This document shows, one piece after another, positions 33,030-40,443 of a stretch of DNA of 64,000 nucleotides. The stretch lies in NCBI GenBank assembly GCA_900768185.1, contig CAAGCB010000044.1, positions 1 to 64,000 of the forward strand, written 5' to 3'. Numbering within the stretch: position 1 is the stretch's first letter; each line of letters starts with the position of its first letter. The notes below the pieces were generated by a model that was not told the origin of the DNA, made no database searches, and saw nothing but the letters and a program-made list of their open reading frames with translations. Both the position numbers and the translations under genes were made by a program. Source of the DNA: Alphaproteobacteria bacterium. GTDB taxonomy: Bacteria > Pseudomonadota > Alphaproteobacteria > CAAGCB01 > CAG-977.

Positions 33030-34052
33030 ATGGCGAAATCCACGGGCAACACTCGCTTGCAGCAGGCAAAGCGAAACAAAAAAGACGAATTTTACACGCA
33101 ACTGTCGGATATTGAAAAAGAACTTTACCACTATCGCGAACATTTCAAAGGTAAAACCGTTTTTTGCAACTGCGACGACCCGTATGAAAGCAATTTCTTT
33201 AAATATTTCGCGGTGAACTTCAATTTTCTGAAGCTGAAAAAACTGATTGCGACGTGTTATTCCGGTTCGCCCGTTATGGGAAAGGAATTGCCGCTGTTTG
33301 ACCGGCTGAACGGCAAGCAGGCTTTTAAAATCGAAATCACGGAAGTCAAAGATGAAACGGGCGACGGCGCGACGGGATTGGCGGATGTCGAAATTCTGTT
33401 GAAAAACGACAAGAACGTTTTGACGGTTTTAGAGGGAAACGGGGATTTCCGTTCCCGCGAATGTGTCGAATTACTGAAGCAAGCCGATATCGTCGTGACA
33501 AACCCGCCGTTTTCGCTGTTTCGGGAATACGTTGCTCAACTGGTCGAATATGGAAAAGAGTTTATTATCGTCGCGAACAAAAACGCCATTACTTACAAAG
33601 AGATTTTCAAACTGATTAAAGAAAACCGTCTTTGGTTGGGTTACAGGAACATCAATCAGGATATGTGGCTGATTTTGCCTGACGAGGAAGAAAAGTATGA
33701 AAAAATCATCGACGGTAAAAAGATGAAGCACATTATGGCGTGTTGGTTCACGAATATAGAAACGACAAAGCGCCACGAAGAATTGATTTTATATAAAAAA
33801 TATACTCCCGCCGAATATCCGAAATACGACAATTACGACGCGATTAACGTTGATAAAGTCGCCGAAATTCCTGCTGATTATGACGGTGTAATGGGCGTTC
33901 CAATAACGTTTTTGGATAAATACAATCCGGATCAATTTGAAATTTTAGGAATAGATCGGTATGTGGAAAATAATCCTCATTACGGACATCGTTTCACAAT
34001 TAATGGAAAAGAAATTTATGCAAGAGTTTTAATCAAAAGGAAAAAACAATGA
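33030..34052 (+). CDS. EcoRI-type adenine-specific DNA methyltransferase
   Basis: 340 residues. The pattern RNKKDEFYTQLSDIEKELYH, then GKTVFCNCDDPYESNFFKYF, LIATCYSGSP and the catalytic motif IV N158-P-P-F in DIVVTNPPFSLFREYV, with LWLGYRN and a C-terminal FTINGKEIYARVL, match the EcoRI methylase family (N6-adenine). Expected to protect host DNA. Its stop overlaps the start of the DUF262-HNH gene by four bases (ATGA), so both are translated together. An inverted repeat precedes the ATG. Recognition sequence cannot be predicted; no EcoRI-like endonuclease is present. Confidence 0.88.
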   Translation: MAKSTGNTRLQQAKRNKKDEFYTQLSDIEKELYHYREHFKGKTVFCNCDDPYESNFFKYFAVNFNFLKLKKLIATCYSGSPVMGKELPLFDRLNGKQAFKIEITEVKDETGDGATGLADVEILLKNDKNVLTVLEGNGDFRSRECVELLKQADIVVTNPPFSLFREYVAQLVEYGKEFIIVANKNAITYKEIFKLIKENRLWLGYRNINQDMWLILPDEEEKYEKIIDGKKMKHIMACWFTNIETTKRHEELILYKKYTPAEYPKYDNYDAINVDKVAEIPADYDGVMGVPITFLDKYNPDQFEILGIDRYVENNPHYGHRFTINGKEIYARVLIKRKKQ

Positions 34053-35131
34053 AAATCGAACTGCGTGAAATTTCCGTCCGTGAAATCTGCGACGGATACA
34101 AAGACAGCGAAGAAGAAGGCGTTTTCGCTTTCGGGGGCAGGCTGAACGTCCGCCCGCCGTATCAGCGCGAATTTGTTTATGACGACAAAAAACGCAACGC
34201 CGTCATCGAAACGGTGAACAAAAGCTTTCCGCTGAACGTGATGTATTGGGCGAAAAACGACGACGGCACGTTTGAAATCATTGACGGGCAACAGCGCACG
34301 TTAAGCTTGTGCCAATACGTTGACGGCGTTTTTTCTTTGGAAAATCAATTTTTTCAAAATCTGACGGAAACGGCGAAAAAACGCGTTTTGGACTACAAAC
34401 TGATGATTTACGTCTGCGACGGTAACGACGAAGAAAAGCTGGAATGGTTCAGAACGATTAACATCGCGGGGGAAAAGCTGACCGATCAGGAATTGCGAAA
34501 CGCGACTTATACGGGGGCGTGGCTGACGGACGCGAAACGGCATTTCAGCAAAACGAATTGCGCCGCTTTCGGTCTGGCGAGCAAATATATGAACGGGAAA
34601 ACGATCCGTCAGGATTATCTGGAAACGGCGTTAAAATGGATTAACGACGGCGAAATCGAAGCGTATATGGCGCAACATCAACACTGTCCGAACGCCAATG
34701 AATTGTGGCTTTATTTTCAAAGCGTTATCGCTTGGGTTCAAACCGTTTTCCCGTATTACCGCAAGGAAATGAAAGGGCTTGATTGGGGGATTCTGTTCAA
34801 TCGGTACGGCAAAGCGGATTATGATTCAAAGGCTTTGGAAATCCGCGTCAAAGAATTGATGGAAGACGACGAAGTCACCAATAAAAAAGGGATCTACGAA
34901 TACCTGCTGTCGGGTGAAGAACGCAAATTGAACTTGCGCGCTTTTACCGATAAGATGAAGCGGGAAGCTTACGAACGGCAAAACGGAATCTGCCCCAAAT
35001 GCAACCAACATTTTGAATTTGATCAAATGGAGGGCGACCATATTATCCCGTGGTCAAAGGGAGGCAAGACGACGGCGGAAAACTGTCAAATGCTCTGCCG
35101 CAGGTGCAACGGCGTCAAGTCGGATTTGTAA
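34049..35131 (+). CDS. DUF262 (ParB/GmrS-like) protein fused to HNH nuclease
   Basis: 360 residues. N-terminal DUF262 domain: PPYQREFVYDDKKRNAVIET, FPLNVMYWA and the NTPase-type motif IIDGQQRTLSLCQY (D79-G-Q-Q-R). The middle is helical. Residues about 313-360 form an HNH nuclease: CPKC, GDHIIPWSKGGKT, NCQMLCRRCNGVKSD. GmrS/GmrD-type type IV enzymes join DUF262 to DUF1524; here a conventional HNH replaces DUF1524 and a methylase gene overlaps upstream. This suggests a nucleotide-regulated restriction enzyme acting with a modification enzyme. tRNA-Leu lies 70 bases downstream on the other strand. Confidence 0.85.
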   Translation: MKIELREISVREICDGYKDSEEEGVFAFGGRLNVRPPYQREFVYDDKKRNAVIETVNKSFPLNVMYWAKNDDGTFEIIDGQQRTLSLCQYVDGVFSLENQFFQNLTETAKKRVLDYKLMIYVCDGNDEEKLEWFRTINIAGEKLTDQELRNATYTGAWLTDAKRHFSKTNCAAFGLASKYMNGKTIRQDYLETALKWINDGEIEAYMAQHQHCPNANELWLYFQSVIAWVQTVFPYYRKEMKGLDWGILFNRYGKADYDSKALEIRVKELMEDDEVTNKKGIYEYLLSGEERKLNLRAFTDKMKREAYERQNGICPKCNQHFEFDQMEGDHIIPWSKGGKTTAENCQMLCRRCNGVKSDL

Positions 35132-35171
35132 CAATCCTGTTGCAATCCGAAATCCGATTTCCGATAATAAA

Positions 35172-35197
35172 AAAAGCCCCGAAAGTTCAGGGCTTTT
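35172..35197. terminator. Terminator between DUF262-HNH gene and tRNA-Leu
   Basis: AAAAGCCC and GGGCTTTT pair around CGAAAGTTCA, with an A run before and T run after; works for either strand. Confidence 0.75.
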
Positions 35198-35200
35198 GAT

Positions 35201-35288
35201 TGGTGCGGATAGCGGGACTTGAACCCGCACGAGGACAAAGCCTCAACAGATTTTAAGTCTGTTGTGTCTACCATTCCACCATATCCGC
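35201..35288 (-). tRNA. tRNA-Leu (TAA)
   Basis: 88 bases, class II with a long variable arm; acceptor GCGGATA/TATCCGC, anticodon loop CTTAAAA, T stem GCGGG/CCCGC perfect, CCA encoded at 35203-35201. Its 3' end faces the accessory island at 32-35.1 kb. Confidence 0.95.
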
Positions 35289-35324
35289 GAAAGGTATTTC
35301 TTTCTTAGCACAAGGGCGGGTAAA

Positions 35325-35747
35325 ATGAAAAGGTTGTTTTTGATCTTCGTGTTAATTTTTTTGAACGCTTGCGTGTCTGCCGATGTGACAGAGGGGACGG
35401 GCTGTCCGGCATCATCGGGGCGGCGTTTTTCCGTTTTGTTCGATTACGGCAGTGTGGAGTTGAGCGATTCCGCCGTTCGTCAGTTGGAAGAGGCGGCGGA
35501 ACAGGCGCGCGAAAGCGGCGATTACGTCTGTCTGCTGGGACGGTTGGAATACCGCGGCGTTCCCGCCGAGCAAGGGCTGGAAGCCTTGGATCGCGCGAAA
35601 AACATCGGTGAAATCTTTTTGCAGGAAGGCGTGCGTCCGGAACAAATCTATATCGGTTTCAAGGCGCAAGACGCTCTGACGGGATTTTCGTCGCCCCAAA
35701 CCGCGGCGGACGAACGCCACGTTTTGGAAATCGTTATCGGACGGTGA
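35325..35747 (+). CDS. Small OmpA-like lipoprotein
   Basis: 140 residues. Lipoprotein signal peptide MKRLFLIFVLIFLNAC with acylated C16 expected. Residues about 30-140 resemble a compact OmpA/Pal peptidoglycan-binding fold: FSVLFDYGSVELSDSAVRQL, LLGRLEYRG, ALDRAKNIGEIFLQEGV and a last strand ERHVLEIVIGR. ATG 35325 follows AAGGGCGGG. It sits alone between two tRNA genes, with a terminator directly after it. Confidence 0.7.
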   Translation: MKRLFLIFVLIFLNACVSADVTEGTGCPASSGRRFSVLFDYGSVELSDSAVRQLEEAAEQARESGDYVCLLGRLEYRGVPAEQGLEALDRAKNIGEIFLQEGVRPEQIYIGFKAQDALTGFSSPQTAADERHVLEIVIGR

Positions 35748-35765
35748 AAAAAAACGGCGGATATG

Positions 35766-35799
35766 AAAAAGCCCCGCACTTTAACGCGCGGGGCTTTTA
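35766..35799. terminator. Terminator between lipoprotein gene and tRNA-Met
   Basis: AAAAGCCCCGC and GCGGGGCTTTT pair around ACTTTAACGC; serves both converging transcripts. Confidence 0.85.
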
Positions 35800-35801
35800 A
35801 A

Positions 35802-35878
35802 TGGTAGCGGAGGGGGGACTCGAACCCTCGACACGCGGATTATGATTCCGCTGCTCTAACCAACTGAGCTACTCCGCC
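35802..35878 (-). tRNA. Elongator tRNA-Met (CAT)
   Basis: 77 bases with encoded CCA. Acceptor GGCGGAG/CTCCGCT has a G1-T72 wobble; anticodon loop ATCATAA gives CAT. The T stem GAGGG/CCCCC has an A50-C64 mismatch. The D loop and stem composition fit elongator Met better than lysidine-modified Ile, but that distinction is not certain from sequence. Confidence 0.88.
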
Positions 35879-35892
35879 ATCGGACAGGCAAT

Positions 35893-35921
35893 CTTTTATC
35901 GTGTTTTTTCGTTGCTGTCAA
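35893..35921 (-). promoter_or_regulatory. Promoter of tRNA-Met
   Basis: Minus strand TTGACA (35921-35916), 17-base spacer, TAAAAG (35898-35893), about 15 bases before the tRNA 5' end. Confidence 0.7.
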
Positions 35922-35940
35922 CACGATTTTTCAGCGCGAT

Positions 35941-36615
35941 TCAATTTTTATCGCCGTCTTTGGCGTTCAGTTGTTTTTCCAAAGCTTTGACCTGCGCTTT
36001 CAGGTCTTCCAGCGCTTTCATCATCGGGTCTGTTTTTTCGGCGGCGTAGGCTTCGAACGTCTTTTCCGCTTTTTTATTGCGGCATCGCACGATTTGGGCG
36101 GGGACGCCGACGGCGGTGGCGGCTTCGGGGACGTTTTTCAGCACGACGGCGTTTGATCCGATGCGGGCGTCGTTGCCGATAACGATGGGACCCAGCAGTT
36201 TCGCGCCTGCGCCGACAATGACGCGATCGCCCAGCGTCGGGTGTCTTTTGCCCTGCGAAGTCGATGTCCCGCCCAGTGTCACGCCGTGGTAAAGCGTCAC
36301 GTCATCGCCGATTTCCGCCGTTTCGCCGATGACGACGCCGGTCGCGTGGTCGATGAACAGGTTTTTACCGATTCGCGCGGCGGGGTGAATGTCGACGCCC
36401 GTCAAAAAACGTCCGATGGCGGACAGGACGCGCGCCGTCGTGCGGAAATCCTTTTGCCACAAACAATGCGCCAAGCGGTACGTCAAAATCGCGTGAAGTC
36501 CCGGATAGCACAGAAACACTTCGATTTTCGAACGCGCCGCCGGATCGCGCTTTAAGACGGTTTCGGCGTATTCGGACGTTTTTTCAAAGATTTCTTTCGG
36601 CGAAAGCTTGAACAT
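35941..36615 (-). CDS. cysE: Serine O-acetyltransferase
   Basis: 224 residues. N-terminal helical domain (RDPAARSKIEVFLCYPGLHA, ILTYRLAHCLW), then left-handed beta-helix repeats with the family motif DHATGVVIGETAEIGDDVTL and HGVTLGGTSTSQGKRHPTLG. It makes O-acetylserine for cysteine synthesis. Length fits the shorter, EpsC-like form found in many bacteria. The C-terminal tail is charged and ends in DGDKN without the usual terminal Ile that binds cysteine synthase, so a stable complex with CysK may not form. Divergent from the hydrolase at 36681. Confidence 0.93.
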   Translation of the reverse strand: MFKLSPKEIFEKTSEYAETVLKRDPAARSKIEVFLCYPGLHAILTYRLAHCLWQKDFRTTARVLSAIGRFLTGVDIHPAARIGKNLFIDHATGVVIGETAEIGDDVTLYHGVTLGGTSTSQGKRHPTLGDRVIVGAGAKLLGPIVIGNDARIGSNAVVLKNVPEAATAVGVPAQIVRCRNKKAEKTFEAYAAEKTDPMMKALEDLKAQVKALEKQLNAKDGDKN

Positions 36616-36680
36616 TTTACCTTCATTCGGTTAAGATAGAACTTTCTAAGTTTATAACTCACCCTTTGCAAGGTTTCAAT

Positions 36681-37370
36681 ATGCCCGATGTTATTTTTAA
36701 CGGTCCGGACGGACGACTGGAAGGACGCTATCAGCGGGGAAGGGACGACGAAGCCCCTCTGGCTTTGATTCTGCACCCCGAACCTTTGACCGCGGACGGG
36801 ACGATGAACAACCGCGTGACGTACACGCTGTATCAGGTGTTCAACGCGTTGGGGTTTGCGGTGTTGCGGTTTAATTTCCGGGGGGTCGGTCGGTCGCAGG
36901 GAAAATACGACGACGGCGTCGGCGAACTGAGCGACGCGGCGGCGGCTTTGGACTGGTTGCAAACAATGAACAAAAACGCCGGAACGTGCTGGGTGGCGGG
37001 GTATTCGTTCGGGGCGTGGATCGGTATGCAGCTGTTGATGCGCCGTCCGGAAATCAAAGGTTTTATTTCGGTCGCCCCTCCCGCCAATTCAAAGGATTTT
37101 TCGTTTCTGGCGCCATGTCCGGCGTCCGGTTTGATTATTCACGGGGGCGAAGACGAACAAATCCCCGAACCGTCCGTCGCCGCGTTGGCGGACAAGCTGT
37201 CGAAACAGCGCGGCGTGCATGTTCGTTACGCGATGTTTCCGCGCACGGGACACGCGTTTGACAATCATTTAAAGGACATCGGCATCGCCGTGCGTGATTA
37301 TGTCGCCGACGTGATGGCGAAAAAACAGAAAAGAAACGTTCGGAACAAACCGAAAAAAGCCGACTCTTAA
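36681..37370 (+). CDS. Alpha/beta hydrolase
   Basis: 229 residues. Nucleophile elbow VAGYSFGAWIG (Ser), acid in IIHGGEDEQIPEP and His in GTGHAFDNH-like FPRTGHAFDNHL give a complete triad. The pattern VLRFNFRGVGRSQG with an HPEPLTADGTMNN loop matches the small COG2945-type hydrolases. Substrate unknown. ATG 36681 follows AAGG; a TTG at 36666 is less likely. The C-terminus is strongly basic. Confidence 0.85.
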   Translation: MPDVIFNGPDGRLEGRYQRGRDDEAPLALILHPEPLTADGTMNNRVTYTLYQVFNALGFAVLRFNFRGVGRSQGKYDDGVGELSDAAAALDWLQTMNKNAGTCWVAGYSFGAWIGMQLLMRRPEIKGFISVAPPANSKDFSFLAPCPASGLIIHGGEDEQIPEPSVAALADKLSKQRGVHVRYAMFPRTGHAFDNHLKDIGIAVRDYVADVMAKKQKRNVRNKPKKADS

Positions 37371-37388
37371 ACGCCGGCGGAAAAACGC

Positions 37389-37416
37389 CGATTAAAAGAC
37401 GGGCTTTTTTATCGGT
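37389..37416. terminator. Terminator between hydrolase and coiled-coil protein genes
   Basis: CCGATTAAAA and TTTTTTATCGG pair around GACGGGC between convergent stops. Confidence 0.6.
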
Positions 37417-37421
37417 CGCGG

Positions 37422-38288
37422 TCACCAGAATTTTAACGCTTTCAGAATGTTAAAGGCGTTTTTCTTGGACATGAAAACCTTTTTGCAATACGGGCATTGC
37501 GTGTAGAACGCCGAAAACTTTTTCGCCAGCTTTGTGACGATGAACGGGGGAATCAGGGAAGCGATCAGCACCAAAGCCAAGATCGCCCAATATCCGTAAC
37601 AAAAGTATTTATCGACGGTTTTGACGACATCGGCGAACACGCCTTTTTTGTTTTTTGCCAGTTCTTTGTAGATTGCCGCGGTTGATTCGGACGCGAAACC
37701 GTAGCCGCCGCTTTTCAGTTTTTTATAGGAAGAATCGCTTAACGCGAGCTGTTTTTGGATTTGCGTCGCCGCCAGCGACGAAATTTCATTTTTCAATCCT
37801 TCCCGAACGCTTTTGTTCAAAGCGGTTTTCAAATTATCGGTCGTTGTTTTCAGCTGTTTGTTGATTTTATCAACCTGTTTTTGCAGCATGTCGGTCGAAT
37901 TTTCGACTTTGGCGGCTTCTTTGACGCCCAGTTTCGCCAGTTTTGACGCGATATCCTTTGTTTTTTTGGTTGTTTTTTCGACTTGCGCCATCGGTTTGTC
38001 CGTTTTGATTTCGGGGATTTTGATAGTCGCCGTGTATTTGTCGATGTCGACATTTTTCAGCACTTTGGCGGAAAAGGCGTCGTACTGGTCGCTCAAAACG
38101 CCGTTCGCTTCGCCGACCGCCCGAACGACCGCGTATTCCTTCAGGCTTTCCGCGTGTTTTGAAACGAAATAAAGCGCGGGAACCGTTACCGCCAAAATCC
38201 AGATCAGGGAAAACAGTTTCGCCGTTTTCACCAATTTCGGTGTGGAATGAAGCAATTTGTATTCTTCGCCCGTCGTCGCTGTCGCCAT
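37422..38288 (-). CDS. Membrane-anchored coiled-coil protein with C-terminal CxxC
   Basis: 288 residues. A transmembrane helix at about 24-44, a central domain of about 180 residues with long charged helices (METSTDMLQKQVDKINKQ-like region, Lys-rich), a second transmembrane helix at about 232-255 and a short tail ending with CPYCKKVFMSKKNAF, half of a zinc ribbon. Both ends would be cytoplasmic and the coiled coil periplasmic. No family recognised. ATG 38288 has GAAAGG upstream; a TTG-like extension to 38315 is not favoured. It is next to, and on the same strand as, the tandem ArsR gene (78 bases apart). Confidence 0.6.
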   Translation of the reverse strand: MATATTGEEYKLLHSTPKLVKTAKLFSLIWILAVTVPALYFVSKHAESLKEYAVVRAVGEANGVLSDQYDAFSAKVLKNVDIDKYTATIKIPEIKTDKPMAQVEKTTKKTKDIASKLAKLGVKEAAKVENSTDMLQKQVDKINKQLKTTTDNLKTALNKSVREGLKNEISSLAATQIQKQLALSDSSYKKLKSGGYGFASESTAAIYKELAKNKKGVFADVVKTVDKYFCYGYWAILALVLIASLIPPFIVTKLAKKFSAFYTQCPYCKKVFMSKKNAFNILKALKFW

Positions 38289-38366
38289 ATCGCAAAACCT
38301 TTCGTTTAAAATCAAAAGACAATCGCATTATAGCCGGAAACGGTCGCGAAACAAGTCGGAAAAAGA

Positions 38367-38987
38367 TTAGGCGAAATGGCGGTGAACGCACTTGACGATC
38401 GTTTTGTGAATGCCGTTCGTGACGCTGTAGTAGACAAACCGCCCCTGCTTTCGCGTCGTGACAAAGCCGCAGTCGCGCATTCGCTTTAAATATTGCGACA
38501 CTTTGATTTGCTCGACGCCCGTTTTTTCGACAATGTCGGAAACGCAACATTCCCCGAACAGCGTCAGGCATTCCAAAATCCGCATTTTGTCAATGTGGGC
38601 GAACAGCTTGATGTGGTTGGCGGTCATCGTCGTGAAATCGCGGGGCAGGATTTTTTTGCATCCGTCCGCCAAATACGAAAAATCGTCTGTCATATATCCG
38701 TACAATTTGCGCGCGCAGACAAACAGGCTGGCGGGGTAGTCGCCGTTCAGCATATAATAGATAAAGACGCCCTTGCGCCGCGTTTTCACCAAATCCGCGT
38801 CGCGCATTTTCTTCAAGCTTTGCGACACGACCAGCCTGTCTTCGCCGATGCCGTCGGCAATCGCCGATACGGACGACGCGCCGTTGACGTCCAGAAATTC
38901 CAAAATACGCAGACGAACGGGGTGCCCGATGTCGTACACGCCCCGAACCGCTTTTTCCATTGTTTCGACGGACAGCTGTTTTTGCAT
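38367..38987 (-). CDS. Tandem winged-helix ArsR-type repressor
   Basis: 206 residues containing two complete ArsR winged helices in one chain. First at about 18-85 (HPVRLRILEFLDVNGASSVS, then VVSQSLKKMRDADLVKTRRKG, FIYYMLN), second at about 125-195 (DKMRILECLTLFGECCVSDI, KVSQYLKRMRDCGFVTTRKQ, FVYYSVTN). The two halves are clearly related to each other. The second half carries Cys residues in GECCVSDI, MRDCG and VKCVHRH, placed like the alpha-3 metal or thiol site of ArsR/CadC proteins. ATG 38987 follows AGGGGG. Divergent from a two-gene operon across a 28-bp inverted repeat that overlaps both promoters. Confidence 0.8.
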   Translation of the reverse strand: MQKQLSVETMEKAVRGVYDIGHPVRLRILEFLDVNGASSVSAIADGIGEDRLVVSQSLKKMRDADLVKTRRKGVFIYYMLNGDYPASLFVCARKLYGYMTDDFSYLADGCKKILPRDFTTMTANHIKLFAHIDKMRILECLTLFGECCVSDIVEKTGVEQIKVSQYLKRMRDCGFVTTRKQGRFVYYSVTNGIHKTIVKCVHRHFA

Positions 38988-39010
38988 TGTCAAACCCCCT
39001 TTTTTTTTCT

Positions 39011-39039
39011 AACCTAGCAAAAAAGCAGAAACTTGCCAA
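39011..39039 (-). promoter_or_regulatory. Promoter of the tandem ArsR gene
   Basis: Minus strand TTGGCA (39039-39034), 17-base spacer, TAGGTT (39016-39011). The -35 lies inside the left arm of the operator, so autorepression is expected. Confidence 0.5.
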
Positions 39040-39057
39040 CATAATTGTTGACAAGTT
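39030..39057. promoter_or_regulatory. 28-bp operator of the tandem ArsR regulator
   Basis: AACTTGCCAACA (39030-39041), TAAT, TGTTGACAAGTT (39046-39057): 12-bp arms with one mismatch. It covers the -35 boxes of both divergent promoters. Confidence 0.8.
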
Positions 39058-39077
39058 TGATATATAGTGATTATGAT
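39048..39077 (+). promoter_or_regulatory. Promoter of the two-gene unknown operon
   Basis: Consensus TTGACA (39048-39053), 18-base spacer, TATGAT (39072-39077), 37 bases before the first gene. The -35 is part of the right operator arm. Confidence 0.75.
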
Positions 39078-39114
39078 ACATATACTTTTCAAAACATGTG
39101 TCGGAGGAACCGGA

Positions 39115-39633
39115 ATGAAAAGATTGTTTTTGATGCTTTTGGCTGTGATTGTCGCTGCAAAGCCTGCTTTGGCGAATCCGGCGTGCGCGGTTTGCACGGT
39201 GGCGATCGGCGCGTCGCTGGAAATCGCGCGGGCGATCGGTGTCGCCGATAATATTGTCGGTCTGTGGGCGGGCGCGTTGCTGGCGTTGCTGGGGTATTGG
39301 CTGATTTTATGGTTTGACAAGAAAAAATGGTGCTTTTACGGGCGTGATGTTTTGTTGATGGCGGTTTCCCTGTCATCGATCGGTTTCATGTATTTAAAGG
39401 ATCTGGTTTATACGCCGCAGCCGATTTTGTTCGCGCTGTATCTGGACGCGTTTCTGTTTTGGACGTTGGCGGGCGCGCTGTTGTTCATCTATACGGAAAA
39501 GCTGTATTTTTGGATGAAAGCCCGCAACGGCGGACACGCGCATTTTCCGTTTGAAAAGGTGGTCTTGCCCGTCGTTGTCCTGCTTTTGGTCAGTGTCGCG
39601 CTGAACTATTATCCCGATTTGTTCTTGTTTTAA
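39115..39633 (+). CDS. Small exported membrane protein with N-terminal CAVC motif, unknown function
   Basis: 172 residues. A signal peptide or first helix (residues 1-20, ending KPALA) is followed by NPACAVCTVAIGASLEIARA with C24 and C27, then four hydrophobic helices at about 46-66, 76-96, 103-126 and 148-166. The CxxC-like pair would lie at the periplasmic face, suggesting redox or metal chemistry, but I recognise no characterised family. From memory, similar ACxVCTxAIG proteins occur as unnamed proteins in Patescibacteria and other lineages. GGAGG precedes ATG 39115. First gene of an operon under the tandem ArsR repressor. Confidence 0.65.
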   Translation: MKRLFLMLLAVIVAAKPALANPACAVCTVAIGASLEIARAIGVADNIVGLWAGALLALLGYWLILWFDKKKWCFYGRDVLLMAVSLSSIGFMYLKDLVYTPQPILFALYLDAFLFWTLAGALLFIYTEKLYFWMKARNGGHAHFPFEKVVLPVVVLLLVSVALNYYPDLFLF

Positions 39634-39645
39634 GGAGGATTTGAC

Positions 39646-40266
39646 ATGAAAAAAGCGAAAGACGTTCAGGAATTTGTCGAAAGAATTGACGCGACGAAAA
39701 AAGTCAATCCGAAAGACTTGTCTTCGGATCAGGACTTGACGATTGCGATCATGAATTTGATTTCGATTGAGGAGCATTTGGTTTTCAGCGGCGCGAAAAC
39801 GGGTAAAAACTCGTTTTACGACCTGATTGAAGAGGTTCGCGAATTACGCAAGACTTTGATGCAAAAGGTCATTCCGCAATACGAAGGTGAAGTCTGGTGC
39901 ATTTCCAAACATTTGCTGGCGTCAGCCATGCGCCTGATGGAGGTTGGCACGAAACAGCAAAGTCTGGGACATCGCGACGACGCGTACAAGCTGTTCAATC
40001 ACGCTTACGAACTTTACTGCCTGTTCTGGGGGCTGAATATGAACATGCTGGACACGGCGGACGTGAAGTGGATCGAGGATAAACGCGAAGACGCGGCGAA
40101 GATTTCCGAAAAACTGGAACGGGCGGAAAACGCCGCCGCCGACAAATCCGAACCTGCGGAAAAGGTCGTCGAATCCGCGGAAAAGGGTGTCGCCGCCGAA
40201 CCGCAAAGCGCGCTGTCCAAAATGAAATCGTTTGTGCGTAAAGCGGTCGATTGCTGCATTGAATAA
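39646..40266 (+). CDS. Helical cytosolic protein of unknown function, partner of the CAVC membrane protein
   Basis: 206 residues, no signal peptide or membrane segment. Residues about 8-130 are a conserved-looking helical domain (VERIDATKKVNPKDLSSDQD, LISIEEHLVFSGAKTGKNSF, EGEVWCISKHLLASAMRLME, YELYCLFWGLNMNML), then a charged, Ala/Glu/Lys-rich helix and a basic C-terminal end with Cys-Cys. IEEHL with a later Glu-rich helix recalls four-helix bundles but no metal site is evident. The gene starts 12 bases after its neighbour with AAGGAGG as ribosome site, and a strong terminator follows it, closing a two-gene operon. No function can be assigned. Confidence 0.65.
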   Translation: MKKAKDVQEFVERIDATKKVNPKDLSSDQDLTIAIMNLISIEEHLVFSGAKTGKNSFYDLIEEVRELRKTLMQKVIPQYEGEVWCISKHLLASAMRLMEVGTKQQSLGHRDDAYKLFNHAYELYCLFWGLNMNMLDTADVKWIEDKREDAAKISEKLERAENAAADKSEPAEKVVESAEKGVAAEPQSALSKMKSFVRKAVDCCIE

Positions 40267-40282
40267 CCGTTCTAAACGCGAA

Positions 40283-40318
40283 AAAGGCTTTCTTCGGTTC
40301 GGGGAAAGCCTTTTTTTT
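40283..40318 (+). terminator. Terminator of the two-gene unknown operon
   Basis: AAAGGCTTTC and GGAAAGCCTTT form a stem around TTCGGTTCGG, followed by eight T. Confidence 0.9.
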
Positions 40319-40386
40319 GCGATTTGAAAAATGAAGGACGTTTCCCGTCCCCGATAACGCGGCGTCAAAAAAGTCAGAAAAAACGC

Positions 40387-40417
40387 TTGACTTAAAGTGT
40401 GCTTTAACTCTTATTCT
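40387..40417 (+). promoter_or_regulatory. MerR-type promoter and operator of the flavodoxin gene
   Basis: TTGACT (40387-40392), a 19-base spacer and TATTCT (40412-40417): the long spacer is typical of MerR-activated promoters. Within it TTAAAGTGTGCTTTAA (40392-40407) is an inverted repeat one base different from the perfect palindrome upstream of the MerR gene at 48574-48589. Confidence 0.75.
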
Positions 40418-40443
40418 GCGGTTGTTTCGAACGGGAGGAAAGC

